A stretch of DNA of 64,000 nt, taken from contig NZ_JACHJB010000001.1 in assembly GCF_014207745.1 (NCBI RefSeq), positions 62,001-126,000 on the forward strand. The letters are read 5' to 3'. A program made the position numbers and the translations under genes. This DNA is from Nonomuraea muscovyensis. Lineage in GTDB: Bacteria > Actinomycetota > Actinomycetes > Streptosporangiales > Streptosporangiaceae. The notes beneath the pieces are model-generated. The model was not told the DNA's origin and did not search any database. It saw nothing but the letters and a program-made list of their open reading frames with translations. The first letter of the stretch is position 1. The number at the start of each line of letters is the position of its first letter. Shown piece after piece: positions 45,535 through 54,194 of this stretch.

Positions 45535-45981
45535 ATGCGCCCCAGCGTCCGCGGTGTCCTGCTCGACCACGACGAGCAGCTGATCGTCTTCCGGCGCACG
45601 GTGCCCGGCCGTGACGTCTACTACTCGGTGCCGGGCGGCCACGTCGAGCCGGAGGACGCCACCCTGGAGCACACCCTGCGCCGGGAGCTGATGGAGGAGC
45701 TGGGCGCGACGGTGTCGGACGTCACGCCGCTGGCCACGGTGACCCACCCGTGGCAGGGCGAGGTGAAGACACAGCACGTCTACGGCTGCCGCCTGGTCGC
45801 CATGGACCCGGCGCTGCGGCACGGCCCGGAGCTGGAGGACCCCTCGCGGGGCCGCTACGACGTGGAGCGGCTGCCGCTGCTGCCGTCGGAGATCACCTCG
45901 CGGCACGTCGTGCCGGAGGCGGTCGCCGCCTATCTGTCCGAGCACATCGTCGCGCTGCCCACACTCATCACCACGCCCTGA
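45535..45981 (+). CDS. Nudix hydrolase
   Basis: 148 residues. The Nudix box is complete: GGHVEPEDATLEHTLRRELMEELG cut as G-x5-E-x7-R-E-x2-E-E-x-G, with the metal-binding Glu pair. It hydrolyses a nucleoside diphosphate-linked compound with Mg2+; no substrate can be assigned. It diverges from the desaturase gene. Confidence 0.92.
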   Translation: MRPSVRGVLLDHDEQLIVFRRTVPGRDVYYSVPGGHVEPEDATLEHTLRRELMEELGATVSDVTPLATVTHPWQGEVKTQHVYGCRLVAMDPALRHGPELEDPSRGRYDVERLPLLPSEITSRHVVPEAVAAYLSEHIVALPTLITTP

Positions 45982-45993
45982 CGCCCGAGCGGG

Positions 45994-46620
45994 TCACTGG
46001 CGGCGGTCCTCGATCTCCCACAGGTGGTCGACGACGTGCCAGACGAGCCTGCGGGCGGCGTAGCGGGGCGGCCACGGCAGGTCCCCGCCCGGGTTCCAGG
46101 GGCGCGACAGCACCTCGGCGAGCTCCGCCCGCATCGTGTCCCGGTCCGCACGCGACTGGTACGGCCCGTGCCGCACGCCGAGTTTCCGGGCGTAGGAGCG
46201 TTCGGCCTCCAGGACGTGGGCGTACACCTTGGACGTGTCGCGCCCTCCCCCGCGCGGCCCCTTGCGCAGCTCCTCCGGAGAGGCGGCCACCACCTCGTCG
46301 AACAGCTCCCACGCGGCGCGCAGCACCCTCACCTGCCGCTCGGCCTCGGCCCGCGCCACCGGCTCGTGGTCGAGGTCGCAGATGGCGTGCGGCGCGCCGA
46401 AGTCGGTGGTGCGGTCGCCCGGCACGCGGGCGACGACCTCGGGGTCGCCGGGGTCGAAGGCCAGCCCGGCCCGCTCCGCCACCACGCGGTAGCGCGGGAC
46501 GTACTCCATGAGCAGGTCGAGCGCGGCCTCCTCGCCCTTGGCGACGCGGCACCAGCCGGGCCATTCCAGCGAGCAGGCGAAGACCTTCTTCGGGCCGATC
46601 TCCAGGTAGACACGGGTCAT
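45994..46620 (-). CDS. Hypothetical protein with DinB-like C-terminal helices
   Basis: 208 residues, ATG 46620. N-terminal region TRVYLEIGPKKVFACSLEWPGWCR (cut in two blocks), and C-terminal helices (HVLEAERSYARKLG, RRLVWHVVDHLWEIEDR) that resemble DinB/mycothiol-dependent enzymes: the final HVVDHLWEIEDR is typical of the metal-binding helix. I do not recognise the full domain. It lies 41 bp downstream of the HAD-IIA gene behind a hairpin, so transcription is partly independent. Confidence 0.7.
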   Translation of the reverse strand: MTRVYLEIGPKKVFACSLEWPGWCRVAKGEEAALDLLMEYVPRYRVVAERAGLAFDPGDPEVVARVPGDRTTDFGAPHAICDLDHEPVARAEAERQVRVLRAAWELFDEVVAASPEELRKGPRGGGRDTSKVYAHVLEAERSYARKLGVRHGPYQSRADRDTMRAELAEVLSRPWNPGGDLPWPPRYAARRLVWHVVDHLWEIEDRRQ

Positions 46621-46640
46621 GGACCCAGCCTGCCACCCGT

Positions 46641-46661
46641 ACCTGACGGATCCCGTCAGGT
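46641..46661 (-). terminator. Hairpin directly after the HAD-IIA gene
   Basis: Perfect 9-bp inverted repeat ACCTGACGG-ATC-CCGTCAGGT touching the stop codon of the gene at 46662. It lies 21 bp upstream of the next start, so it may be a terminator or an attenuating hairpin. Confidence 0.6.
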
Positions 46662-47441
46662 TCAGATGAGCTCGATCAGGTCCGCCACCGAGTCGACCAC
46701 CAGGGAGGGCCGGTAGGGGAAGCGGTCGATCTGCCGGGGCTGGGTGACGCCGGTGAGGACGAGGATCGTGTAGAGGCCGGCCTCCATGCCGCAGACCACG
46801 TCGGTGTCCATGCGGTCGCCGATCATGGCGGTGGTCTCGCTGTGGCCGTCGATGGCGTTGAGCGCGCTGCGCATCATGCGGGGGTTGGGCTTGCCGACGA
46901 AGTAGGGGTCCACGCCCGTCGCCTTGGTGATCATGGCGGCGACGGCGCCGCAGGCAGGCAGGGAGCCCTCGGTGGACGGGCCGATCGGGTCGGGGTTGGT
47001 GGCGATGAAGCGGGCGCCGTTCTCGATGAGGCGGATGGCCCGGGTGATCTGGGTGAAGCTGTAGGTGCGGGTCTCGCCGAGCACCACGTAGTCGGGGTCG
47101 AGGTCGGTGAGCACGTAGCCGACCTCGTGCAGCGCCGTGGTCAGCCCGGCCTCGCCGATCGCGTACGCCGAGCCGCCGGGCCGCTGGTCGTCCAGGAACT
47201 CCGCCGTGGCCAGCGCGGAGGTCCAGATGGACTCGGGCGGCACCTCGAGGCCCGCCGCGAGCAGTCGAACGGACAGGTCGCGGGGAGTGTAGATCGAGTT
47301 GTTGGTCAGCACCCGGAACGGCTTGCCGGAGTCGCCGAGCCGCTTGATGAAGGTGTCGGCCCCGGGGACCGGGCGCCCCTCGTGGACGAGGACACCATCC
47401 ATATCGGACAGCCAATAGTCGATCTGCTTACGCTCGGTCAC
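46662..47441 (-). CDS. HAD-IIA family hydrolase (NagD-like)
   Basis: 259 residues. Motif [15 protein letters not shown], motif [16 protein letters not shown], the capping domain in the middle, Lys in [13 protein letters not shown] and motif [13 protein letters not shown] are all intact. NagD-type enzymes dephosphorylate nucleotides, sugar phosphates or phosphoglycolate. GTG 47441 chosen (the frame is open a little further up to 47513, but that would run into the divergent peptidase promoter). Confidence 0.92.
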   Translation of the reverse strand: MTERKQIDYWLSDMDGVLVHEGRPVPGADTFIKRLGDSGKPFRVLTNNSIYTPRDLSVRLLAAGLEVPPESIWTSALATAEFLDDQRPGGSAYAIGEAGLTTALHEVGYVLTDLDPDYVVLGETRTYSFTQITRAIRLIENGARFIATNPDPIGPSTEGSLPACGAVAAMITKATGVDPYFVGKPNPRMMRSALNAIDGHSETTAMIGDRMDTDVVCGMEAGLYTILVLTGVTQPRQIDRFPYRPSLVVDSVADLIELI

Positions 47442-47502
47442 CCGGTCATCGTACCGAGGGCATCTGGTCGACTTCGCGTCCGCCATATGAAGAAATATCA
47501 GC

Positions 47503-48738
47503 ATGTCGTTCACCGAAGCCGCTCAGGACATGCGGGACGAGCTCGTCCGGCTCCGCCACACCCTGCACACCACCCCCGAACTCGGCCTCACGCTGCCGCG
47601 CACCCAGGAGACGGTGCTGGCGGCCCTCGACGGGCTCCCCCTGGAGATCACGACGGGCACCTCGCTCAGCTCGGTCACCGCCGTGCTGCGCGGAGGGCGG
47701 GCCGGAGACCGGGCCGACGACCGGGCCGGTGACCAGGCGGGCGGGGCCGTCCCGGTGGTCCTGCTGCGCGGCGACATGGACGCGCTGCCCGTCGCCGAGC
47801 GGACCGGCCTGCCGTACGCCTCCCAGGTCGAGGGCAGGATGCACGCCTGCGGGCACGACCTGCACACCGCGATGCTGGCGGGCGCCGCGCACCTGCTGAG
47901 CGCCCGCCGGGACGAGCTGGCCGGGGACGTGGTGTTCATGTTCCAGCCGGGCGAGGAGGGTTTCGAGGGCGCCCGCCACATGATCGGCGAGGGGGTGCTG
48001 GACGCGGCCGGCCCCCGGCCGGTGGCCGCGTACGGCATGCACGTCGTCTCCTCGATGCTGCCGCCCGGCCTGTTCGCCTCCCGCCCGGGGCCGATCATGG
48101 CGGCGGCCGACGTGTTCCAGGTGCGGGTCAAGGGGCGCGGCGGCCACGGCTCCAGCCCGCACCGCGCGCTCGACCCGATCCAGGCGGGCTGTGAGATGGT
48201 CGCGGCGCTGCAGACCATGGTGACCAGGACGTTCGACGTGTTCGACCCGGTGGTGGTCACGGTCGGCCAGTTCCACGGGGGCACGGCCGACAACGTGATC
48301 CCCGACGAGGCCTACTTCGAGGCGACGGTCCGCACGTTCAGCGCGGCCAACCGGGCGCTGGTGCAGCGGCGGCTGGTGGAGGTCGTGGCGGCCGTCGCGG
48401 CGGCGCACGGGCTCGGCGTCGAGGCGTCGTTCGGGATGGGCTACCCGGTGACGGTGAACGACGTCGGCGAGGCCGGTTTCGCGGAGCGGACGGCCGGCGA
48501 CCTGTTCGGGCCGGGCCGTTTCCTCGTCTCGCCGCAGCCGGTGATGGGCGCGGAGGACTTCTCCTACGTGCTGGAGGAGGTGCCGGGCGCGTTCGTCTTC
48601 CTGGGGGCGTGCCCGGCGGACCGCGACCCGGCGACCGCGCCGTACAACCACTCCCCCGAGGCGGTCTTCGACGACGCGGTGCTGCCGGACGGCGCGGCCC
48701 TGTACGCGGCGCTGGCGATGAGCCGGCTGGCGTCCTGA
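47503..48738 (+). CDS. M20-family amidohydrolase (N-acyl amino acid/hippurate hydrolase-like)
   Basis: 411 residues. Metal-binding motifs [21 protein letters not shown] and [11 protein letters not shown] are complete, and the dimerisation domain follows ([17 protein letters not shown]). It removes acyl groups from N-acylated amino acids in the cytoplasm. A 12-bp tandem repeat (47698-47745) inserts ~14 Gly/Arg/Asp-rich residues ([14 protein letters not shown]) just before the first metal-binding strand, without breaking the frame. Confidence 0.92.
   Translation: MSFTEAAQDMRDELVRLRHTLHTTPELGLTLPRTQETVLAALDGLPLEITTGTSLSSVTAVLRGGRAGDRADDRAGDQAGGAVPVVLLRGDMDALPVAERTGLPYASQVEGRMHACGHDLHTAMLAGAAHLLSARRDELAGDVVFMFQPGEEGFEGARHMIGEGVLDAAGPRPVAAYGMHVVSSMLPPGLFASRPGPIMAAADVFQVRVKGRGGHGSSPHRALDPIQAGCEMVAALQTMVTRTFDVFDPVVVTVGQFHGGTADNVIPDEAYFEATVRTFSAANRALVQRRLVEVVAAVAAAHGLGVEASFGMGYPVTVNDVGEAGFAERTAGDLFGPGRFLVSPQPVMGAEDFSYVLEEVPGAFVFLGACPADRDPATAPYNHSPEAVFDDAVLPDGAALYAALAMSRLAS
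47698..47745. repeat. 12-bp tandem repeat inside the M20 peptidase gene
   Basis: Units CGGGCCGGAGAC, CGGGCCGACGAC, CGGGCCGGTGAC and a degenerate fourth, in frame, at a surface loop upstream of [11 protein letters not shown]. Confidence 0.75.
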
Positions 48739-48773
48739 TCCCGTCCCGGGCGTCCGTGCGTACGCTGGACGGC

Positions 48774-49526
48774 GTGACCGATCGCGTAATCATCGACGGG
48801 CGCCCGGGAGGCGCTGACGACCTCGGCCTGGCCATGGCGGCCCGCTACGGGCACTTCACCGCGATGCAGGTGCGCGGCGGCCGGGTGCGGGGGCTGGACC
48901 TGCACCTGGCCAGGTTGACGGCCGCCACGCGGGAGCTGTTCGGCGCGTCCCTGGACCGGGACCTGGTGGTGGGCTCCATCGGGCGGGTGCTCGGTGACGT
49001 CACGGACGCCGGCGTGCGCGTCTACGTGGTCGAGCGGGACGGCGTGCGGGTCATCGCCACCGCCGCGGAGCCCCACCGGTGGCCGGACGAGCCCCGGTCG
49101 CTCATGTCCGCCACGTACGCGCGGTTCCTGCCGCACATCAAACACCTGGGCGGCCTCCCACAGGTGTACCTGGGCAGGCGGGCGGAGGCGCGCGGCTTCG
49201 ACGACGCGCTGCTGGTGGGCACGGACGGGTTGATCAGCGAGGGGACGATCGCCAACCTCGGCTGCTTCGACGGCGAGCGCGTCGTCTGGCCGGACGCGCC
49301 GATGCTGCGCGGCGTCTCGATGGGGCTGCTGGATCGCGTCCTGCCCGGCGAGCACCGGCCGCTCCGGGTCGCCGACCTGGCGGGGCACCCGCTGGTGTTC
49401 CTGTCCAACTCGTGGGGCGTCGTCCCGGTCGGCCGGGTGGACGACCTGGTGCTCAAGGTGGACGAGGACGCCTGGGCGGCGCTGGCGGCGCGCTTCGACG
49501 CCGTGCCGTGGGACCCGATCGCCTAG
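48774..49526 (+). CDS. Class IV aminotransferase / aminodeoxychorismate lyase-like PLP enzyme
   Basis: 250 residues. The PLP lysine lies in FLPHIKHLGG, and the cofactor phosphate segment LISEGTIANLGCF (with Glu) and GVSMGLLDR are present. It could be aminodeoxychorismate lyase (folate), a branched-chain or D-amino acid aminotransferase; the short length fits the lyase best. GTG 48774. Its stop codon is part of the IS target duplication, so the gene remains intact. Confidence 0.85.
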   Translation: MTDRVIIDGRPGGADDLGLAMAARYGHFTAMQVRGGRVRGLDLHLARLTAATRELFGASLDRDLVVGSIGRVLGDVTDAGVRVYVVERDGVRVIATAAEPHRWPDEPRSLMSATYARFLPHIKHLGGLPQVYLGRRAEARGFDDALLVGTDGLISEGTIANLGCFDGERVVWPDAPMLRGVSMGLLDRVLPGEHRPLRVADLAGHPLVFLSNSWGVVPVGRVDDLVLKVDEDAWAALAARFDAVPWDPIA

Positions 49527-49530
49527 AAGA
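49521..49530. repeat. 10-bp target site duplication, left copy
   Basis: GCCTAGAAGA, identical to 51076-51085 right after the element. The TAG in it is the stop codon of the preceding gene. Confidence 0.9.
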
Positions 49531-51075
49531 CAACACCGTTGCGTTTGTTCGGCCGACGGTTCGTCAAGCCGGTGATCACGACGAACGGGACCTCTGGTAG
49601 ATCACTTGTGTCGAGCAAGATGATCAAGAACCAGGGGTCCCGTTGCAGGAGAAGTCTGCCATCACCCGCACGATCGAGACAGCCGCGGGCGTCCACGCGC
49701 CCGGACATCTGGGCGAGCTGACCCAGATCGTCGACTTCACGCTGGTGGATGCGGTGCTGGAGGAGACCGGGGCACGGGAGAAGCGGTTACGGCTGCTGCC
49801 CGCCCGGGTGGTGGTCTACTTCACCCTCGCCCTGGCCCTGTTCGGACACTGCTCCTACCGGGCGACCTGGGGCAAGCTCACCGCCGCTCTGGGCCAGCTC
49901 GCGCCGGTGTGCCCGGCCGCCTCCTCGCTCGCGCGAGCGCGACGCCGGGTCGGCGCGGCCCCGCTGCGCCGCCTGTTCGAGATCCTCGCCGGGCCGGTAG
50001 CCGGCCCTAGCCAGGCAGGCTCGTTCTACCGGGGACTGCGCACGGTGGCGCTGGACGGCACCCACCTGCACGCCCCCGACGACGAACAGGTCACCTGGCG
50101 CTACCCGAAGCGATCCGGGGACGTGCTGGAGTTCGGCTACCCGCTGGTGCGCCTGCTGGTCGTGGTCGAGTGTGGGACCCGGGCCGTGCTCGCGGCCTGT
50201 TTCGGCCCCGAGAACCAAGGCGAAGTACCCTACGCACAGCGCTTGCTGGGCTGCTTGGACCGCTCGATGCTGCTGTTGGCGGACGCCGGTTTCGACGCGG
50301 TGGAGTTCCTGCGCCAGGTAGGCGCGACAGGCGCGCAGTTCCTGGTGCGCTCCTCCGCCCGGCGCCGCCCGGCCATCCAGCGCCGCCTGCCCGACGGCTC
50401 CTACCTGGCCCGCCTGTGCGGCGTCTACCGGGCCAGCGAGGGCTACCGGGCGCTGCCCGTCCGCGTTATCGAGGCGTGGATCACTGTCACCCTCGCCGAC
50501 GGCACCACGCGGCGTGAGCCGTGGCGCCTGGTCACCAGCCTGGTCGATCACGAGCGCTACCCCGCCGGTGAACTGGTCGCCCTCTATCACCGCAGGTGGC
50601 AAGTGGAGACCACCTACTTCTCGATCAAGGTGGCCATGCTCGACGGCCGCGTCCTGCGCTCGCGCAGCGTTGCGGGCCTGGACCAGGAGGTTTACGCGCT
50701 ACTGACGGTTTACCAGGCCCTCATTCGCACCGCCGCCGACGCGGCGGCCTCCCGGCCGGGTCTGGTCATGGAGCGGATCAGCTTCACCATCCTCCTCCAG
50801 ACGGCCCGAGACCAGGTCACCACCGCCACCGGCATCCTCCCGCCGGAGCCGGTGGCTCTCGTGGGCGCGATCGGCCGAGCCGTCCTGAACGACCTGTTGC
50901 CCGCCGAACGCCGCCAGCGTGTCAAGGCCCGCAGCCGCAAGAACCCGACCAGCAAGTACGGACCGAACGCGGGAAAGCACCCCCAGCAAGCACAGACCTA
51001 CACCCTCGAAGTCCAGATCCAGATCATGGACCATGGACTTGCATCCCGTCGGCGCCGGTAAACGCAACGGTGTTG
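49531..51075 (+). mobile_element. IS4-family insertion sequence, 1545 bp, intact
   Basis: The ends are perfect 16-bp inverted repeats (CAACACCGTTGCGTTT at 49531-49546, its complement at 51060-51075), with weaker similarity continuing inward (GCCGACGG). It is flanked by a perfect 10-bp duplication GCCTAGAAGA, the size known for IS4-group elements. One transposase gene fills it. Intact ends, duplication and frame mean a recent insertion. Confidence 0.95.
49643..51061 (+). CDS. IS4-family DDE transposase
   Basis: 472 residues. The N-terminal IS4 domain (VDFTLVDAVLEETGAREKR, ARVVVYFTLALALFGHCSY) precedes the catalytic core with TVALDGTHLHAPD (first Asp), LLADAGFDAVEF (second Asp), and the YREK-like region YHRRWQVETTYFSIK (Glu). 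TTG start 49643 follows AGGGG; no ATG fits better. It catalyses cut-and-paste movement of the element. Confidence 0.93.
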   Translation: MQEKSAITRTIETAAGVHAPGHLGELTQIVDFTLVDAVLEETGAREKRLRLLPARVVVYFTLALALFGHCSYRATWGKLTAALGQLAPVCPAASSLARARRRVGAAPLRRLFEILAGPVAGPSQAGSFYRGLRTVALDGTHLHAPDDEQVTWRYPKRSGDVLEFGYPLVRLLVVVECGTRAVLAACFGPENQGEVPYAQRLLGCLDRSMLLLADAGFDAVEFLRQVGATGAQFLVRSSARRRPAIQRRLPDGSYLARLCGVYRASEGYRALPVRVIEAWITVTLADGTTRREPWRLVTSLVDHERYPAGELVALYHRRWQVETTYFSIKVAMLDGRVLRSRSVAGLDQEVYALLTVYQALIRTAADAAASRPGLVMERISFTILLQTARDQVTTATGILPPEPVALVGAIGRAVLNDLLPAERRQRVKARSRKNPTSKYGPNAGKHPQQAQTYTLEVQIQIMDHGLASRRRR

Positions 51076-51085
51076 GCCTAGAAGA
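51076..51085. repeat. 10-bp target site duplication, right copy
   Basis: GCCTAGAAGA. It overlaps the left arm of AAGATC-N6-GATCTT (51082-51099), so the insertion target was probably the terminator of the aminotransferase gene. Confidence 0.9.
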
Positions 51086-51217
51086 TCACCGTAGATCTTG
51101 TGATGGCGCCTGGTGTCCGGGGGTGCCACGTGGTCGGCCGGTACTCAGCCGGAGCTGCCCGCGCCCCTCGCGTCGCGGGCACCCCCTTTCACGCACGGAG
51201 CCCGCGCGGCCGCCGGA

Positions 51218-51862
51218 TCAGATGGTGCCGCTCTCGATGGCCTGCTTGAGGGCCGCCTGCGTCTGCTGGTGGGCTGCGGTGCCGTTGGCCGCGACGAAGT
51301 CGATCAGCGTGGCGTCCGCGTCGAAGGTGAGGCTCTCGGTGACCACGGTCTTGCCGGGGGCCAGCACCCTGAACGAGATCTTCTGGTGGGTGACCACGGC
51401 GGGCTCGGACCAGGTGTCGGTCTCGTAGGAGAAGCTCGCGGGGTTGAGGCGCTGCTGGGCGTGCACCTTGTTGGTGACGATCGTGCCCTGGTACGGGATC
51501 TCCTCGATGGCGGTGAGGTTGACGTACCGTGTGCCGGCCAGGCGCCAGTCCTTGTGGGTGACGACCCGCTTGAGGAACGGGTTGGGGCCGATGTGGTTGT
51601 CGAGGTCCGAGTAGGCGGCGAACACCTGCTGGATGGGCCGGTCGATCTCGATGGAGATCTCGCTGACGGCCCTGCTGCGACCCGAGTCCGGGGCGGGCGG
51701 CGTGGTGTCGTAGAACGCGTGGGTGTCCCAGGCGGCCTGCCACTCGGCGGCCAGTTCGGCGTCGGTCTGGGCGGTGTCCGCGGTGGCGGGCCCGGAGGCG
51801 GCGCTGACGAGGAAGGCCCCGGCGAGCAGAGGGGCCGCGGCGAGGCGAAGGAAGTGCTTCAC
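51218..51862 (-). CDS. Secreted SRPBCC (START-like) family protein
   Basis: 214 residues. The signal peptide (KHFLRLAAAPLLAGAFLVSA, cleavage near GPATA) is followed by a START-like fold: VSEISIEIDRPIQQVFAAYSD, LAGTRYVNLTAIEEIPYQG, and a final helix (HQQTQAALKQAIESG). Such proteins bind hydrophobic ligands. GTG 51862 has AAGGTG 5-6 nt upstream. Function unknown. Its promoter shares a motif with the GntR gene and the hydrolase at 62597. Confidence 0.78.
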   Translation of the reverse strand: MKHFLRLAAAPLLAGAFLVSAASGPATADTAQTDAELAAEWQAAWDTHAFYDTTPPAPDSGRSRAVSEISIEIDRPIQQVFAAYSDLDNHIGPNPFLKRVVTHKDWRLAGTRYVNLTAIEEIPYQGTIVTNKVHAQQRLNPASFSYETDTWSEPAVVTHQKISFRVLAPGKTVVTESLTFDADATLIDFVAANGTAAHQQTQAALKQAIESGTI

Positions 51863-51882
51863 ATACACCTTCAGGTAGAGGC

Positions 51883-51903
51883 GATGGTACGGATGTCCTT
51901 CTA
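51883..51903 (-). promoter_or_regulatory. Promoter of the SRPBCC gene with motif GGACATCCGTAC
   Basis: On the minus strand a -10-like TAGAAG (51898-51903) runs directly into the motif GGACATCCGTACC (51886-51898). Same motif and orientation as at 52042-52057 and 63443-63458. The likely reading is an operator over the transcription start. Confidence 0.5.
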
Positions 51904-52009
51904 CCGCAGACACGTGCCCTTTTTCCGGCATTTCGCCGGAATGATCAAATTGTGAACATCTGTGGGCCGGATCCTCACATGCGAAGGCCGACTCAGGTGC
52001 GCCGGCCTG

Positions 52010-52057
52010 TTGACATGATCCGGCTCGGCCGGAAAAGATACGGTCGTCCGTACAAAT
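52010..52057 (+). promoter_or_regulatory. GntR-gene promoter and operator candidate
   Basis: TTGACA at 52010-52015, AAAGAT at 52034-52039 (18-bp spacer), then GGTCGTCCGTACAAAT at 52042-52057, four bases before the ATG. The motif overlaps the palindrome TACGG-TCGT-CCGTA (52039-52052). The position fits autorepression by the GntR protein. Confidence 0.6.
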
Positions 52058-52061
52058 AAGG

Positions 52062-52838
52062 ATGGACGACATGACTGACTGGGAACGTCGGCTGGCCCTC
52101 GACCCGTCAGCCGCTGTGCCGCTCTACTACCAGCTGCGCGAGCGACTGCGGGCGGTCATCCGCGACTGCGAGCCCGACACCCTGATCCCCGCCGAGAAGG
52201 ACCTCATGGTCTACGCCGGCGTGAGCAGGGCCACGGCTCGCCGGGCGATCGGCGACCTCGTCCAGGAAGGGCTGCTGGTCGCCCGGCAGGGCAGCGGCAC
52301 CTACACCGCGCCGATGGCCGTGGCCCCCGAGCTGGGCGCGCGCCCGGCCGGGTTCACCGAGACGATGGCGCGGCTCGGGCGCAAGCCCACGACGCAGGTG
52401 CTCAGGGCCCACCGGCAACCGGCGGGCACCGACGCCGGCGTCGCGCTCGGCCTGGACGAGTCCCAGGAGATCGTCTTCATCGAGCGGCTGCGGCTGATCG
52501 AGGGTACGCCCTGCATGCTGGAGAGCGCCCACCTGCCTGCCGACCTGGTGCCGGGAATCCTCGACGAGGACCTGACCGGCTCGCTGTACGACCTGCTGCG
52601 CATGAAGTACGGCCTGTCCCCCGCGAGCGGCAGGGAGACGATCGGCGCGGTCAACGCCGACTACCGGCTCGCCGAGCTGCTGCGCGTGCCGATCGCCGCG
52701 GCCTTGCTGGCCACCGCCCGCAGCACCAGCACCGACAGCGGGGCCGCGCTCGAATACACCATCCGCCACGCGCGCGGCGACTTCGCGGTGTTCTCCGTGG
52801 AGCTCAACGACGCCAAGAACGCCCTGATGGGCCAGTAA
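52062..52838 (+). CDS. GntR/HutC-family regulator with UTRA domain
   Basis: 258 residues. The winged helix includes YYQLRERLRAVIRDC and LIPAEKDLMVYAGVSRATARRAIGDL, and the UTRA ligand domain continues from ~90 (IVFIERLRLIEGTPCMLESAHLP). HutC-type regulators sense sugars, sugar phosphates or amino acids. It lies 69 bp ahead of the sugar transport operon on the same strand and is probably its local repressor. Confidence 0.9.
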   Translation: MDDMTDWERRLALDPSAAVPLYYQLRERLRAVIRDCEPDTLIPAEKDLMVYAGVSRATARRAIGDLVQEGLLVARQGSGTYTAPMAVAPELGARPAGFTETMARLGRKPTTQVLRAHRQPAGTDAGVALGLDESQEIVFIERLRLIEGTPCMLESAHLPADLVPGILDEDLTGSLYDLLRMKYGLSPASGRETIGAVNADYRLAELLRVPIAAALLATARSTSTDSGAALEYTIRHARGDFAVFSVELNDAKNALMGQ

Positions 52839-52907
52839 CCCCCCTCGCCGGATCCCGGCGCGGCGCCGCCGCACCGGCGGCGAAGCGCTGCCTTCCGGAG
52901 GTTGAGC

Positions 52908-54194
52908 ATGACCATGATGACCCGGCGCCGCCTGCTCGGAGCAGCCGCACTGACCACGGCGGCCGGCCTCCTCGCCGCCTGTGGCTCCGAACCGGAGGCG
53001 ACGGTGCCGGCCGACGGCGTCCCGCGGGGGAAGCTCTCCGTCTGGCTGCACCAGACCAAGGCCTACGACTCGGTGTTCACCTCCCTGCTGCACAGCTACA
53101 TCCAGGAGTTCGGCGGCGTCGACATCACCCCGCTCTACGTGCCGGTCGACAAGCTCGACGCCAAGCTCCTGACCGCCTTCGCGGGAGACGCTCCCCCGGA
53201 CCTGTTCAAGATTGGCGGCTGGACCGTCGCGGGCCACGCCCGCAAGGGACGGCTCGCGCCGATCATCCCCAAAGCCATGGGGGCGACCGACGAGAAGGCG
53301 CTGGTCGCGAAGTACGACCAGAGCGCCGTCAACTCGCTGTCCTACCAGGGCAAGCTCTACGGCGTCCCGATCGACTACACGATCTGCTGCCTCTACTACC
53401 GCAGGGACAGGTTCGCCGAAGCCGGGCTCGACCCGGACAAGCCGCCCACGACGTGGGAGGAGGTCGCCGAGTACAGCAAGAGGCTCACCTCGGCCGACGG
53501 CAAGAAGGTGGGCCTGCAGTGGATACTGGGCAACCCGCAGTGGACGGTGATGCAGCTGCTCGCCCTGGTGAGAGGGAAGGGAGGCGGGATACTCAGCGCC
53601 GACGCGGGCACGGCCACGCTCGCCACGGACGCCGGGGTCGAGGCGCTGCGCTACTACGGCGGCCTGGGCAACGCGAAGCTGTCCAACCCGCTGTCGGGGT
53701 TCGGGCTGTTCGCCACCGGCGAGGCGGCCATGGTGGTCTCCGGGCTGTTCGCGATGGACCTGTTCCCCGCGCTGAACAAGAAGCTCGTGTTCGGCGAGTC
53801 CTTCGACATCGCCCCGCTGCCGCGCTGGGACGGCGGCCGGCCGGTCGCCCCGGCCTACACCTGGGGCTGGGCGGTCGCCGAGCACTCGAAACTGCAGTAC
53901 ACCGCCTGGCACTTCATCGACTACCTGCAGCGCGCGGACGTCGCGGCCAGGCAGCTCATGGACGCGAGCCTGCTCACCCCGGTCAAGGGCTGGGAGAAGC
54001 TGCCCAGCACGGACACCAAGACGATGGAGATCATGGCGGCCTCCGCCCCGTACGCCGACTTCGGCCCGCAGACTCCGGTGTGGCAGGAGATGGCCAAGTC
54101 GCTGACCGACGCCGCCGACGCGGTGGCCTTCGGCAAGAAGACGCCCGAGCAGGCGGCCGCGGACTTCGACCAGGCGATGAGGAGAGCGCTGTGA
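52908..54194 (+). CDS. Sugar ABC transporter substrate-binding lipoprotein (family 1)
   Basis: 428 residues. The start TRRRLLGAAALTTAAGLLAACG combines a twin-arginine-like region with a lipobox. The family 1 fold is seen in KLSVWLHQTKAYD, DLFKIGGWTVAGHARKGRLAPI, LYGVPIDYTICCLYYRRD and AYTWGWAVAEHSKLQ. It binds a sugar or oligosaccharide and delivers it to the two following permeases. No dedicated ATPase is in the operon, as is usual for actinobacterial sugar importers that share MsiK. ATG 52908 has GGAGG at 6-7 nt. Confidence 0.92.
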   Translation: MTMMTRRRLLGAAALTTAAGLLAACGSEPEATVPADGVPRGKLSVWLHQTKAYDSVFTSLLHSYIQEFGGVDITPLYVPVDKLDAKLLTAFAGDAPPDLFKIGGWTVAGHARKGRLAPIIPKAMGATDEKALVAKYDQSAVNSLSYQGKLYGVPIDYTICCLYYRRDRFAEAGLDPDKPPTTWEEVAEYSKRLTSADGKKVGLQWILGNPQWTVMQLLALVRGKGGGILSADAGTATLATDAGVEALRYYGGLGNAKLSNPLSGFGLFATGEAAMVVSGLFAMDLFPALNKKLVFGESFDIAPLPRWDGGRPVAPAYTWGWAVAEHSKLQYTAWHFIDYLQRADVAARQLMDASLLTPVKGWEKLPSTDTKTMEIMAASAPYADFGPQTPVWQEMAKSLTDAADAVAFGKKTPEQAAADFDQAMRRAL

